NCBI RefSeq assembly: GCF_029227915.1
Contig: NC_079878.1
Coordinates: 18,664,001-18,728,000 of the forward strand
Reading direction: 5' to 3'
Length of the DNA: 64,000 bases
Source of the DNA: Hydractinia symbiolongicarpus
Taxonomy: Eukaryota > Cnidaria > Hydrozoa > Anthoathecata > Hydractiniidae
The position numbers and the translations under genes are program-made. The notes beneath the pieces are model-generated. The model was not told the origin of the DNA. It saw only the letters and a list, made by a program, of their open reading frames with translations, and searched no databases. Positions 34,401 to 48,300 of the stretch are shown piece by piece. Each line of letters begins with the position of its first letter. Position 1 is the first letter of the stretch.

Positions 34401-37400
34401 TTATTAGGCTGCAAAAAGCCGTTTTGCAATCTTTAGAATACTGTGCACGTAATTAACGGGATTCTATAGCCATTGTGGATTGGAAAACGACTTGAGACGT
34501 CGTACTTCATTAAGAGTCGAAAGACTAGACCGACCGCACCCCTCTAGGTTTCTGGAAGCACGCGATTGACGTGTAACGCCTTAATTGTTCTGCAAAAGGT
34601 CGTATTGCAATTTTTGGAAGACTGCGCACGTGTCTGACGGTGTCTATGGCCATTGCGGATTGGAAAACGACTTGCAGCGTTGTAGTCCATTGAGAATGGA
34701 AGGACTACATTGATCCCCACAAGTCTAGGCTCGTGGAAGCGCGTTGTTTACGTGTAAGGCCTTTATTAGACTGCAAAAGGCAGCATTACAAGTTTTACAA
34801 GACTGTGCACTTAGTTGACGGTGTTATATTGCTATTGCAGAATGGAAAACGACTTGAGGTGGCGTAGACCGTTGATAGTGAAAGGACTACACCAGTCCTC
34901 ATATGTCTACACTCGTGGAAGGACGTGATTTACGGGAAAATCCCTTTTTAGGCCGCAAAAGACCGTGCTGCAAACTTTAGAAGACTGTTATCGTAGTTGA
35001 CGGTGTTCTATGGCCATTGCGGATTGGAAAACTACTTGAGGCGTTGTAGTCCATTGAGAGTGGAAGGACTAGACCGATCCTCACCCGTGTAGGCTCGTGG
35101 AAAGCGTGATTTGCGGGAAAAGCCCTTATTAGGCTGCAAAAAGCCGTGTTGCAATCTTTAGAAGACTGTGCACGTAATTAACAGGATTCTATGGCCATTG
35201 TGGATTGGAAAACGACTTGAGACGTCGCACTTCATCAAGAGTCGAAAGACTAGACCGACCGCACCTCTCTAGGTTTCTGGAAGCACGCGATTGACGTGCA
35301 ACGCCTTAATTGTGCTGCAAAAGGCCGTATTGCAATCTTTAGAAGACTGCGCACGTGTCTGACGGTCTCTATGGCCATTGCGGACTGGAAAACGACTTGC
35401 AGCGTTGTAGTCCATTGAGAATGGAAGGACTACATTGATCCCCACAAGTTTAGGCTCGTGGAAGCGCGTTGTTTACGTGTAAGGCCTTTATTAGACTGCA
35501 AAAGGCCGCATTACAAGTTCTAAAAGACTGTGCACTTAGTTGACGGTGTTATATTGCCATTGCAGAATGAAAAACAACTTGAGGCATCATAGTCCGTTCA
35601 GAGTGAAAGGACTACACCAATCGTCACATGTGTACGCTCGTGGAAGGATGTGACTTACGGGAAAAGCACTTATTAGGCTGCAAAATGCCGTATTGCAATC
35701 TTCAGAAGACTGTGCACGTAGTTGACGGTGTTCTATGGATATTGCGGAATGAAGAACGACTTGAAAGGGCGCAGTCCATTGACAGTGGAAGGACTAGACA
35801 GATCACCACCAGTCTAGGCTCGTGGAAGCACGTCATTTACGTGTAAGGCCGTTATTAGGCTGCAAAAGTCCGTTTTGCAATCTTTATTAGCTTGTGCTGG
35901 TAGTTAACGGGATTCTATAGCCATTGTGGATTGGAAAACGACTTCAGACGTCGTACTTCATTGAGAGTCGAAAGACTATCTGGGCTCGTGGAAGCACGTA
36001 ACTTAGACTCCAAACTGCCGTATTACAACTTTTAGAAGACTGTGCACGTAGTTGACGGTGTTCTATTGCTATTGCCAAAAAGAAAACGACTTGAAGCGTC
36101 GTGTTCCGTTGAGAGTGGGAAGAGTAGACCAATCCACATCTGTCTATGCTCGTGGAAGCACGTGAGTTACGTGGAAGGCCCTTTTTACGCTGCACAAAGC
36201 CGTATTGCAATCTTTAGATGACTGTGCACGTAGTTGACACTGTTCTATGGGCATTGCGGATTGGAAAACGACTTGAAGCGTCGTAGTCCATTGCAAGTGG
36301 TAAGGCTAGACCAATTCCCACCAGTTTAAGCTCGTGGAAGCACGCGATTGACGTGTAAGGCCCATATTAGGCTACAAAAAGCCGTATTACAACATTTAGA
36401 AGACTGTGCAAGTAGTTGACGTTGTTCTATTGCTATTGCGGAATAAAGAACGACTTGAGGCGTTTTAGTCCGTTGGGAAGGGAAGGACTAGACCGATCCT
36501 CACATGTCTACGCTCGTTGAAGGACGTGATTTACGGGAAAAGCCCTTATTAGGCTGCAAAAGGCCGTAATGCAATCTTTGTAAGTTTGTGCACGTAGTTA
36601 ACGGTGTTCTATGGCCATTGTGAATTGGAAAACGACTTGAGATGTCGTGCTTCATTGAGAGTCGAAAGACTAGACCGATCCCCACCTGTCTAAGCTCGTG
36701 GAAGCACGTGATTTACTTGTAAGACCGTTATTAGGCAGCAGAAGGCCGCATAACAACTTTTAAAAGACTGTGCACGTAGTTGAAGGTGTTCTATGGCCAA
36801 TTCGGTTTGGAAAACGACTTGAGGCGTCGTAATCCACTGAGAGTGGAAGGACTACACCGACCCTCACATGTCTACGCTCGTGAAAGGACGTGATTTAAGG
36901 GAAAAGCCCTTGTTAGGCTGCAAAAGGCCGTATTACAACATTTAGAAGACTGTGCACGCAGTTAACGGTGTTCTATGGCCATTGTGGATTTGAAAACGAC
37001 TTGAGACGTCGTACTTCATTGAGAGTGGAAAGACTAGGCTGATACGCACCCGTCTAGGGTCGTGGAAGCACGTGATTTACGTGTAAGGCCTTTATTATAC
37101 TGCAAAAGGTCGTATTACTGTCCTTAGAAGATTGCGCACGTACTTGACGGTGTTCTATCGACATTGCAGAATAGAGAAAACGACTTGAGGCGACGTAGGC
37201 CTTGGATAGTGGAAGAACTACACCGATCCTCACATTTCTATGCTCGTGAAAGGACGTTAATTACGGGAAAAGCCCTTATTAGGCTGCAAAAGGGCGTGCT
37301 GCAAACTTTAGAAGACTGTGCACGTAGTTGACGGTGTTCTATGGCCATTGCGGATTGAAAAACGACTTCAATCGTCGTAGTCCATTGGAAGTGGAAGAAA

Positions 37401-39296
37401 TAGACCGATTCCCACCCGTCTAAGCTTGTGGAAGCGCGCGTTTGACGTGTAAGGCCCATTTTAGGCCTGCAAAAGGCCGTATTGAAATTTTTAGAAGACT
37501 GTGAACGTAGTTCACGGTGTTCTATGTCCATTGCGGATTGGAAAACGACTTGAGGCGTCGTAGTCCATTGAGAGTGAAAATACTAAAACAATCCCCACCA
37601 GTGTAGACTCGTGGAAGCACGTGATTTACGTGTAAGGTCGTTATTTGGCTGCAAAAGGCCACATCACAAGATTTAGAAGACTGTGCACTTTGTTGACGGT
37701 GTTATATTGCCATTGCGGAATGAAAAACGACTTGAAGCGTCGTAGACCGTTGAGAGTGAAATGACTACACCAATCCTCACATGTCTACGCTCGTGGAAGG
37801 ATGTTATTTACGGAAGAAGCACTTATTAGGCTGCAAAAGGCCGTATTGCAATCTTCAGAAGACTGTGCACGTAGTTGCCGGTGTTCCATGGCCCCTGCGA
37901 AATGGAAAACGGCTTGAAGGGTCGTAGTCCATTGACAGGGGAAGGACTAGAGAGATTAACACCAGTCTAGGGTCGTGGAAGCACGTGATTTACGTGTATG
38001 GCCTTTATTAGACTGCAAAAGGTCGTATTACTGTCCTTAGAAGATTGCGCACTTTGTTGACGGTGTTCTATCGACATTGCAGACTGGAAAACGACTTGAG
38101 GCGACGTAGGCCTTGCTTAGTGGAAGGACTACACCGATCCTCACATGTCTATGCGCGTGGAAGGACGTTATTTACGGGAAAAGCCTTTATTAGGCTGCAA
38201 AAGTTCGTATTGCAATCTTTTGAAGATTGTGCGCGTAGTTGATGGTGTTCTATCGACATTGCAGAATAGCGAAAACGACTTGAGGTGACGTAGGACTTGG
38301 GTAGTGGAAGGACTACACCGATCTTCACGTGTCTATGCTCGTGGAAGGACGTTAATTACGGGAAAAGCCCTTATTAGGCTGCAAAAGGGCGTGCTGCAAA
38401 CTTTAGAAGACTGTACACGTAGTTGACGGTGCTCTATGGCTATTGCGGATTGGAAAACGACTTGAAGCGTCGTTGTACATTGAGAGTGGAAATACTAGAA
38501 CAATCCCCACCAGTCTAGGCTCGTGGAAGCACGTGATTCACGTGTACGGTCGTTATTTGGCTGCAAACTGCCATATTACAACTTTTAGAAGACTGTGCAC
38601 GTAGTTGACGGTGTTCTATTGCTATTGCCGAAAAGAAGACGACTTGAAGCGTCGTGTTCCGTTGAGAGTGGGAAGAGTAGACCGATCCCCATCTGTCTAT
38701 GTTCGTGGAGCCACCTGAGTTACGTAAAATGCCCTTATTACGCTGCACAAAGCCGTATTGCAATCTTTAGATGACTGTACACGTAGTTGACAGTGTTCTA
38801 TGGGCATTGCGGATTGGAAAACGACTTGAGGTGTTGTAGTCCATTGAGAGGAAAAACTAGTGCAATCCGCAACAGTCTAGGCTCGTGGAAGCACGCGATT
38901 GACGTGTAAGGGCCATATTAAGCCGCAAAAGGCTGTATTACAACATTTAAAAAAAGACTGTGAGAGTAGTTTGCGGAAAACGACTTGAGGAGTTGTAGTC
39001 CATTGAGAGTGGATGAACTACACCGATCCTCTCATGCCTACACTCGTGGAAGGACGTGATTTACGGGAAAATCCCTTTTTAGGCCGCAAAAGACCGTGCT
39101 GCAAACTTTAGAAGACTGTTATCGTAGTTGACGGTGTTTTATGGCCATTGCGGATTGGAAAACTATTTGAGGCGTCGTAGTCCATTGAGAGTGGAAGGAC
39201 TAGACCGATCCTCACCCGTGTAGGCTCGTGAAAGGACGTGATTTGCGGGAAAAGCCCTTATGAGACTGCAAAAGGCCGTGTTGCAATTTTCAGAAG
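31487..39296 (+). repeat. ~190-bp satellite array 3
   Basis: About 41 monomers in plus orientation. It begins TTCAGAAGACTGTG at the polymerase copy 2 junction and ends TTTCAGAAGAC at the copy 3 junction, the same monomer phase at both ends. Most monomers carry CACGT-GATTT-ACGTG or a close variant. Several multi-monomer blocks recur, for example 34100-34260 at 38945-39120. Confidence 0.95.
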
Positions 39297-41259
39297 ACAG
39301 AATGCGATCGCGGGACCACCCACCATACCCGTCCGCAAAAGATCGTGAGCGTCATTCCTCGTTCACATGTTTTCCGTACCTCCTTGCAGGCCTTACAAGT
39401 CTTGCTATAACAAGAGTCCTTACACCTATGCCTGCATGGGTCTCCCGGAGCGTATAGTTCTAACTTTGGGTTCAGCCGTAGGGACTTGTTCAATACGTAT
39501 TGCATCGACTCGCCTGGAATACTTACCGCGTCCTTCAAAATATCTATCTCGTCATCGTAATACTGCAACCTCGTCTTGTCCACGGCTTCAATGAACGGTT
39601 CCACATCGGCTAGGTTGTACTCACGCAACCAGTCCATCATGGTGACGCAGCCTCGCCTGTAAAACTCGGCGCAGAATGTCTCGTACTCTTTGCGAGATAG
39701 TGTGTTTTTCCCACGTAGACTGCTATAAAACTCTTCATGCGCGGCAGGTCCAGCATGGTTCAACTTCTCGTGGTTCGTCAACGATTCATACGGAAACACG
39801 AGCTTTTCGAGCTTACATTCCAACGACTTGCACCAACCGTTATAGCTTACCAGGAGCAAGGAAATTTTTGATATCTAGAAATTTAAACCTCGAGGTGGTG
39901 AGGAACATGTAGTCGTTATCTTTTTTCACCACCTTGATCTTATCGCCTTGCGCGATCTCTACGACAAATTGCCGCTTGATCAGGTTGATGTCGTACTTGC
40001 CAGAATTAAACCCTATTACAGCTACTTGATTTACCCACTCGTTCCACAACTCCTGGTTTTTTTTGGAGAGCATGTCAAAGTCGTCAGGATTCGGGTACAT
40101 TCTCTCGGCCTCTTTCACAATGAGAGCATGCCTCTTTCCTTGCTCCTCCACATACTATGTTAGATCAGAGGTTTGCTGGTAATTTAAAGGTGATAGGAGG
40201 GCTTCGAAATCAAATACCAGGTAGTGAGGATATGGCATGAACTCCTTCTGAAAGTACCTCTTGATATTGGGTGGTTTTTCACATTTCCTTAGGCTGGGTT
40301 ACAGTGTAATGAGTCTTGTCCGCTTTGGTTCTCCCGGACAGACAGGGGCATCCGTGCCACTTACAACCATTGTACTCGTATACAGTCTTTGAAATAGGTT
40401 CATAGCCATCAACCTTCCATTCCTTTTTGCCATCACGGATAACACGTTCACCACCATGACCACATAAAACATGATGAATATGTCTTTCGGTTTGCTTTGA
40501 CATGTATTCAACCCATTTTGATGCATCATAGCTATACCCCTCATCGTAAAAGATCTTCTCGGCCCTGCTCGGCATACGTTTGACCTCCCCCCCCCTTTGC
40601 AAATAATCGTCGTCCCGACGCCCTCGCATTTGCTCCTCTTATGCCGCGTGAGGTGGATGCTTTTGGTAAACAGTTGTTTGCATACCTCGCATTTCCTTTT
40701 TTTTTGGGCCAGCACGTCTAAATCGTTGATGTAGAAACAGTGCCCGTCAAGCATACCAAAATTTGATGCCATCTAAACCTTTTTTGCATTGACGTATAGA
40801 CGAGCCGCCATGGTGCCCTCTCGGAGTTTGTCTTGAGTCCAAAGACTCTGATGTTGACCTTGAATTGCTTGGCAACGCCCTCCAAATCCACCAGCCTTGT
40901 GGGGTGCACGTCCCTACGCTTGAGCTTAGGGTTCTCGTAGTACTCTCGGGTTAGGAAGAGGGCTGTTTTTGTTAGACGTTCCGTCCCCGTACTACATCTG
41001 CCCTCTCCTTTACCGCAAGGCATCTCCAAAAGCATAGGTTGTCCGTTCTGGCATCTTCACCATCCATGGCGTAAATGCACCTCTTTTTTCGCAACCAATC
41101 CGGGAGAGGGCTGCATCCCAAGAGGGGTTCACGCGTGGTTATCACCTTGATCTGTACTTGATCGAAGACAATTTTTCCCTCATATGCCCCCGGGGTCTCG
41201 GTGGTCCTAACATGTGGTAAATAAGGCTTAGTCCAAAACTCATAATCCTCCAGATACAT
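39297..41259 (-). pseudogene. Type B DNA polymerase, exonuclease half only (copy 3)
   Basis: An ATG at 41259 opens YLEDYEFWTKPYLPH. CFWRCLAVK, a C2HC finger (CEVCKQLFTKSIHLTRHKRSKC), Exo I (YLVFDFEAL near 40210), Exo II (VIGFNSGKYDINLI near 40010) and Exo III (YNLADVEPF near 39620) follow. It runs about 50 codons farther than copy 2, to a TGMVGGPA motif that marks the start of the polymerase core, and stops there at satellite. Frameshifts near 40990, 40760, 40600 (next to a C run) and 39855 break the frame. Copies 3 and 4 share nearly all lesions, so they were inactivated before duplicating. Confidence 0.87.
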
Positions 41260-41314
41260 GATTAAGCACCGTATGATAAGGATTTACTCCACTTGCGCAC
41301 GATAACACTTAGCT

Positions 41315-41402
41315 TTACTGCGCATGCGTTGATTTTTTATGATTATTAGCGGAATTTTGTGCAATGGGGCGTGACGAAAAGTTGTGACGTCACAAGTGAA
41401 AT
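41315..41402 (-). promoter_or_regulatory. Candidate promoter module of polymerase copy 3
   Basis: Reading toward the gene: TTGTGACGTCACAA (a 14-base palindrome containing a CRE site), then AAATCAACGCATGCGCAGTA about 60 bases before the ATG at 41259. Both blocks match those before the ORF at 22687. Confidence 0.5.
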
Positions 41403-41649
41403 TGTGTATGATATTTTTTATGAGAGTTTGACCGTGTTTTTTGGAAAAGTGTGTATATCATGACTCCCTATACTAGCTCGATATATTATGCCATTTAACG
41501 TTGGTTATCGCCTATATCTACGGAGAAAAATCCATCGATGTAGTAATAAAGAGTATTATTATTATGCGACATATTATCCCATATTACGTTGATTATTTTC
41601 TATCTACATTTAAAATATGCGTCTATATGATGTGGTAATAAAAAGCATT
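41403..41649. repeat. Degenerate direct repeat in the polymerase flank
   Basis: TATTATGCCATTTAACGTTG...CTATATCTAC near 41498 recurs as TATTATCCCATATTACGTTG...CTATCTAC near 41572. Each is followed by a GATGTxGTAATAAA motif. No coding sequence. The (GTAG)n tract follows. Confidence 0.6.
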
Positions 41650-42322
41650 GTAGGTAGGTAGGTAGGTAGGTAGGTAGGTAGGTAGGTAGGTAGGTAGGTA
41701 GGTACGTAGGTAGGTAGGTAGGTAGGTAGGTAGGTAGGTAGGTAGGTAGGTAGGTAGGTAGGTAGGTAGGTAGGTAGGTAGGTAGGTAGGTAGGTAGGTA
41801 GGTAGGTAGGTAGGTAGGTAGGTAGGTAGGTAGGTAGGTAGGTAGGTAGGTAGGTAGGTAGGTAGGTAGGTAGGTAGGTAGGTAGGTAGGTAGGTAGGTA
41901 GGTAGGTAGGTAGGTAGGTAGGTAGGTAGGTAGGTAGGTAGGTAGGTAGGTAGGTAGGTAGGTAGGTAGGTAGGTAGGTAGGTAGGTAGGTAGGTAGGTA
42001 GGTAGGTAGGTAGGTAGGTAGGTAGGTAGGTAGGTAGGTAGGTAGGTAGGTAGGTAGGTAGGTAGGTAGGTAGGTAGGTAGGTAGGTAGGTAGGTAGGTA
42101 GGTAGGTAGGTAGGTAGGTAGGTAGGTAGGTAGGTAGGTAGGTAGGTAGGTAGGTAGGTAGGTAGGTAGGTAGGTAGGTAGGTAGGTAGGTAGGTAGGTA
42201 GGTAGGTAGGTAGGTAGGTAGGTAGGTAGGTAGGTAGGTAGGTAGGTAGGTAGGTAGGTAGGTAGGTAGGTAGGTAGGTAGGTAGGTAGGTAGGTAGGTA
42301 GGTAGGTAGGTAGGTAGGTAGG
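41650..42322. repeat. (GTAG)n microsatellite, about 168 units
   Basis: A GTAG tract of about 670 bases with one interruption (GTAC near 41702). The YLPT-repeat open frames across it are artefacts. Confidence 0.98.
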
Positions 42323-45300
42323 GACTAGTCCGATCCCCACCAGGACTAGTCCGATCCCCACCAGTGTAAGATCGTGGAAGTACGTGGTTTACGTGTAAGG
42401 CCCTTATTAGACCGCGCACGTAGTTGGCGGTGTTCTATTGCCAACGCAAACTGAAAAAGAATTTGAGGCGTCGTAGTCCATTGAGAAAGGAAGAACTAGA
42501 CCGATTCCCACCCGTCTCGGATTGTGGAATCACGCGTTTGACGTGTAAGGCCCCTATTAGGCTGCAAAAGGACCTATTACAACATTTAGACGTCTGTGCG
42601 CGTAATTGGCGGAGTTCTATGGCCATTGCGGATTGGAAAACGACTTCACGCGTTGTAGTCCATTGAGAGTGGAAGGACTACACCGATCCCCACATGTCTA
42701 CGCTCGTGGAAGGACGTGATTTACGGGAAAAGCCCTTATTAAGTTGCAAAAGGGCGTGTTGCAATCCTTAGAAGACTGTGCACATAGTTGACGGTGTTCT
42801 ATTGCCATTGCAAACTGGAAAACGACTGGAAGAGACGTAGGCAGTTGAGAATGGAAAGACTAGGCCGATCCTCACATGTCTACGCTCGTGGATGGACGTG
42901 ATTTACGTGTAAGGCCCTTATTAGACTGCAAAAGGCCTTAATACAACATTTAGAAGACTGTACGCGTAGTTGACGAAGTTCTATGGCCATTGTAGACTGA
43001 ATAACGACTTGAAGCGTCGTAGTCCATTGATAGTGGAAGGACTACACCGATCCTCACATGTCTACGCTCGTGGAAGGACGTGATTTACGGGAAAAGCCCT
43101 TATTAGGCTGCAAAGGGCCGTGTTGCAATCTTTAAAAGACTGTGCATGTAGTTGACGGTGTTCTATGGCCATTGCGGATTGGAAAACGACTTGAGGTGTT
43201 GTAGTCCATTGAGAGGAAAAACTAGTGCAATCCGCAACAGTCTAGGCTCGTGGAAGCACGCGATTGACGTGTAAGGGCCATATTAAGCCGCAAAAGGCTG
43301 TATTACAACATTTAAAAAAAGACTGTGAGAGTAGTTTGCGGAAAACGACTTGAGGAGTTGTAGTCCATTGAGAGTGGATGAACTACACCGATCCTCTCAT
43401 GCCTACACTCGTGGAAGGACGTGATTTACGGGAAAATCCCTTTTTAGGCCGCAAAAGACCGTGCTGCAAACTTTAGAAGACTGTTATCGTAGTTGACGGT
43501 GTTTTATGGCCATTGCGGATTGGAAAACTATTTGAGGCGTCGTAGTCCATTGAGAGTGGAAGGACTAGACCGATCCTCACCCGTGTAGGCTCGTGGAAAG
43601 CGTGATTTGCGGGAAAAGCCCTTATTAGGCTGCAAAAAGCCGTTTTGCGATCTTTAGAATACTGTGCACGTAATTAACGGGATTCTATAGCCATTGTGGA
43701 TTGGAAAACGACTTGAGACGTCGTACTTCATTAAGAGTCGAAACACTAGACCGACCGCACCCCTCTAGGTTTCTGGAAGCACGCGATTGACGTGTAACGC
43801 CTTAATTGTTCTGCAAAAGGCCGTATTGCAATCTTTGGAAGACTGCGCACGTGGCGGGCGTGTTGCAATCCTTAGAAGACTGTGCACATAGTTGACGGTG
43901 TTCTATTGCCATTGCAAACTGGAAAACGACTGGAAGAGACGTAGGCAGTTGAGAATGGAAAGACTAGGCCGATCCTCACATGTCTACGCTCGTGGATGGA
44001 CGTGATTTACGTGTAAGGCCCTTATTAGACTGCAAAAGGCCTTAATACAACATTTAGAAGACTGTACGCGTAGTTGACGAAGTTCTATGGCCATTGTAGA
44101 CTGAATAACGACTTGAAGCGTCGTAGTCCATTGATAGTGGAAGGACTACACCGATCCTCACATGTCTACGCTCGTGGAAGGACGTGATTTACGGGAAAAG
44201 CCCTTATTAGGCTGCAAAGGGCCGTGTTGCAATCTTTAAAAGACTGTGCATGTAGTTGACGGTGTTCTATGGCCATTGCGGATTGGAAAACGACTTGAGG
44301 TGTTGTAGTCCATTGAGAGGAAAAACTAGTGCAATCCGCAACAGTCTAGGCTCGTGGAAGCACGCGATTGACGTGTAAGGGCCATATTAAGCCGCAAAAG
44401 GCTGTATTACAACATTTAAAAAAAGACTGTGAGAGTAGTTTGCGGAAAACGACTTGAGGAGTTGTAGTCCATTGAGAGTGGATGAACTACACCGATCCTC
44501 TCATGCCTACACTCGTGGAAGGACGTGATTTACGGGAAAATCCCTTTTTAGGCCGCAAAAGACCGTGCTGCAAACTTTAGAAGACTGTTATCGTAGTTGA
44601 CGGTGTTTTATGGCCATTGCGGATTGGAAAACTATTTGAGGCGTCGTAGTCCATTGAGAGTGGAAGGACTAGACCGATCCTCACCCGTGTAGGCTCGTGG
44701 AAAGCGTGATTTGCGGGAAAAGCCCTTATTAGGCTGCAAAAAGCCGTTTTGCGATCTTTAGAATACTGTGCACGTAATTAACGGGATTCTATAGCCATTG
44801 TGGATTGGAAAACGACTTGAGACGTCGTACTTCATTAAGAGTCGAAACACTAGACCGACCGCACCCCTCTAGGTTTCTTTGACGTGTAACGCCTTAATTG
44901 TTCTGCAAAAGGCCGTATTGCAATCTTTGGAAGACTGCGCACGTGTCTGACGGTGTCTATGGCCATTGCGGATTGGAAAACGACTTGCAGCGTTGTAGTC
45001 CATTGAGAATGGAAGGACTACATTGATCCCCACAAGTCTAGGCTCGTGGAAGCGCGTTGTTTACGTGTAAGGCCTTTATTAGGCTGCAAAAGGCAGCATT
45101 ACAAGTTTTACAAGACTGTGCACTTAGTTGACGGTGTTATATTGCTATTGCAGAATGAAAAACGACTTGAGGTGGCGTAGACTGTTGAGAGTGAAAGGAC
45201 TACACCAGTCCTCATATGTCTACACTCGTGGAAGGACGTGATTTACGGGAAAATCCCTTTTTAGGCCGCAAAAGACCGTGCTGCAAACTTTAGAAGACTG

Positions 45301-48300
45301 TTATCGTAGTTGACGGTGTTCTATGGCCATTGCGGATTGGAAAACTACTTGAGGCGTCGTAGTCCATTGAGAGTGGAAGGACTAGACCGATCCTCACCCG
45401 TGTAGGCTCGTGGAAAGCGTGATTTGCGGGAAAAGCCCTTATTAGGCTGCAAAAAGCCGTGTTGCAATCTTTAGAAGACTGTGCACGTAATTAACAGGAT
45501 TCTATGGCCATTGTGGATTGGAAAACGACTTGAGACGTCGCACTTCATCAAGAGTCGAAAGACTAGACCGACCGCACCTCTCTAGGTTTCTGGAAGCACG
45601 CGATTGACGTGCAACGCCTTAATTGTGCTGCAAAAGGCCGTATTGCAATCTTTAGAAGACTGCGCACGTGTCTGACGGTCTCTATGGCCATTGCGGACTG
45701 GAAAACGACTTGCAGCGTTGTAGTCCATTGAGAATGGAAGGACTACATTGATCCCCACAAGTTTAGGCTCGTGGAAGCGCGTTGTTTACGTGTAAGGCCT
45801 TTATTAGACTGCAAAAGGCCGCATTACAAGTTCTAAAAGACTGTGCACTTAGTTGACGGTGTTATATTGCCATTGCAGAATGAAAAACAACTTGAGGCAT
45901 CATAGTCCGTTCAGAGTGAAAGGACTACACCAGTCGTCACATGTCTACGCTCGTGGAAGGATGTGACTTACGGGAAAAGCACTTATTAGGCTGCAAAATG
46001 CCGTATTGCAATCTTCAGAAGACTGTGCACGTAGTTGACGGTGTTCTATGGATATTGCGGAATGAAGAACGACTTGAAAGGGCGCAGTCCATTGACAGTG
46101 GAAGGACTAGACAGATCACCACCAGTCTAGGCTCGTGGAAGCACGTCATTTACGTGTAAGGCCGTTATTAGGCTGCAAAAGTCCGTTTTGCAATCTTTAT
46201 CAGCTTGTGCTGGTAGTTAACGGGATTCTATAGCCATTGTGGATTGGAAAACGACTTCAGACGTCGTACTTCATTGAGAGTCGAAAGACTATCTGGGCTC
46301 GTGGAAGCACGTAAATTAGACTCCAAACTGCCGTATTACAACTTTTAGAAGACTGTGCACGTAGTTGACGGTGTTCTATTGCTATTGCCGAAAAGAAGAC
46401 GACTTGAAGCGTCGTGTTCCGTTGAGAGTGGGAAGAGTAGACCAATCCACATCTGTCTATGCTCGTGAAAGGACGTGATTTAAGGGAAAAGCCCTTGTTA
46501 GGCTGCAAAAGGCCGTATTACAACATTTAGAAGACTGTGCACGCAGTTAACGGTGTTCTATGGCCATTGTGGATTTGAAAACGACTTGAGACGTCGTACT
46601 TCATTGAGAGTGGAAAGACTAGGCTGATACGCACCCGTCTAGGGTCGTGGAAGCACGTGATTTACGTGTAAGGCCTTTATTATACTGCAAAAGGTCGTAT
46701 TACTGTCCTTAGAAGATTGCGCATGTACTTGACGGTGTTCTATCGACATTGCAGAATAGAGAAAACGACTTGAGGCGACGTAGGCCTTGGATAGTGGAAG
46801 AACTACACCGATCCTCACATTTCTATGCTCGTGGAAGGACGTTAATTACGGGAAAAGCCCTTATTAGGCTGCAAAAGGGCGTGCTGCAAACTTTAGAAGA
46901 CTGTGCACGTAGTTGACGGTGTTCTATGGCCATTGCGGATTGAAAAACGACTTCAATCGTCGTAGTCCATTGGAAGTGGAAGAAATAGACCGATTCCCAC
47001 CCGTCTAAGCTTGTGGAAGCGCGCGTTTGACGTGTAAGGCCCATTTTAGGCCTGCAAAAGGCCGTATTGAAATTTTTAGAAGACTGTGAACGTAGTTCAC
47101 GGTGTTCTATGTCCATTGCGGATTGGAAAACGACTTGAGGCGTCGTAGTCCATTGAGAGTGAAAATACTAAAACAATCCCCACCAGTGTAGACTCGTGGA
47201 AGCACGTGATTTACGTGTAAGGTCGTTATTTGGCTGCAAAAGGCCACATCACAAGATTTAGAAGACTGTGCACTTTGTTGACGGTGTTATATTGCCATTG
47301 CGGAATGAAAAACGACTTGAAGCGTCGTAGACCGTTGAGAGTGAAATGACTACACCAATCCTCACATGTCTACGCTCGTGGAAGGATGTTATTTACGGAA
47401 GAAGCACTTATTAGGCTGCAAAAGGCCGTATTGCAATCTTCAGAAGACTGTGCACGTAGTTGCCGGTGTTCCATGGCCCCTGCGAAATGGAAAACGGCTT
47501 GAAGGGTCGTAGTCCATTGACAGGGGAAGGACTAGAGAGATCAACACCAGTCTAGGGTCGTGGAAGCACGTGATTTACGTGTATGGCCTTTATTAGACTG
47601 CAAAAGGTCGTATTACTGTCCTTAGAAGATTGCGCACTTTGTTGACGGTGTTCTATCGACATTGCAGACTGGAAAACGACTTGAGGCGACGCAGGCCTTG
47701 CTTAGTGGAAGGACTACACCGATCCTCACATGTCTATGCGCGTGGAAGGACGTTATTTACGGGAAAAGCCTTTATTAGGCTGCAAAAGTTCGTATTGCAA
47801 TCTTTTGAAGATTGTGCGCGTAGTTGATGGTGTTCTATCGACATTGCAGAATAGCGAAAACGACTTGAGGTGACGTAGGACTTGGGTAGTGGAAGGACTA
47901 CACCGATCTTCACGTGTCTATGCTCGTGGAAGGACGTTAATTACGGGAAAAGCCCTTATTAGGCTGCAAAAGGGCGTGCTGCAAACTTTAGAAGACTGTA
48001 CACGTAGTTGACGGTGCTCTATGGCTATTGCGGATTGGAAAACGACTTGAGGCGTCGTTGTACATTGAGAGTGGAAATACTAGAACAATCCCCACCAGTC
48101 TAGGCTCGTGGAAGCACGTGATTCACGTGTACGGTCGTTATTTGGCTGCAAACTGCCATATTACAACTTTTAGAAGACTGTGCACGTAGTTGACGGTGTT
48201 CTATTGCTATTGCCGATAAGAAGACGACTTGAAGCGTCGTGTTCCGTTGAGAGTGGGAAGAGTAGACCGATCCCCATCTGTCTATGTTCGTGGAGCCACC

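Noticed and set aside
41600-42419. Long YLPT-repeat open frames (and the shorter pair at 51933-52259)
   Set aside because: Simple (GTAG)n tract; length follows the tract and not a gene.
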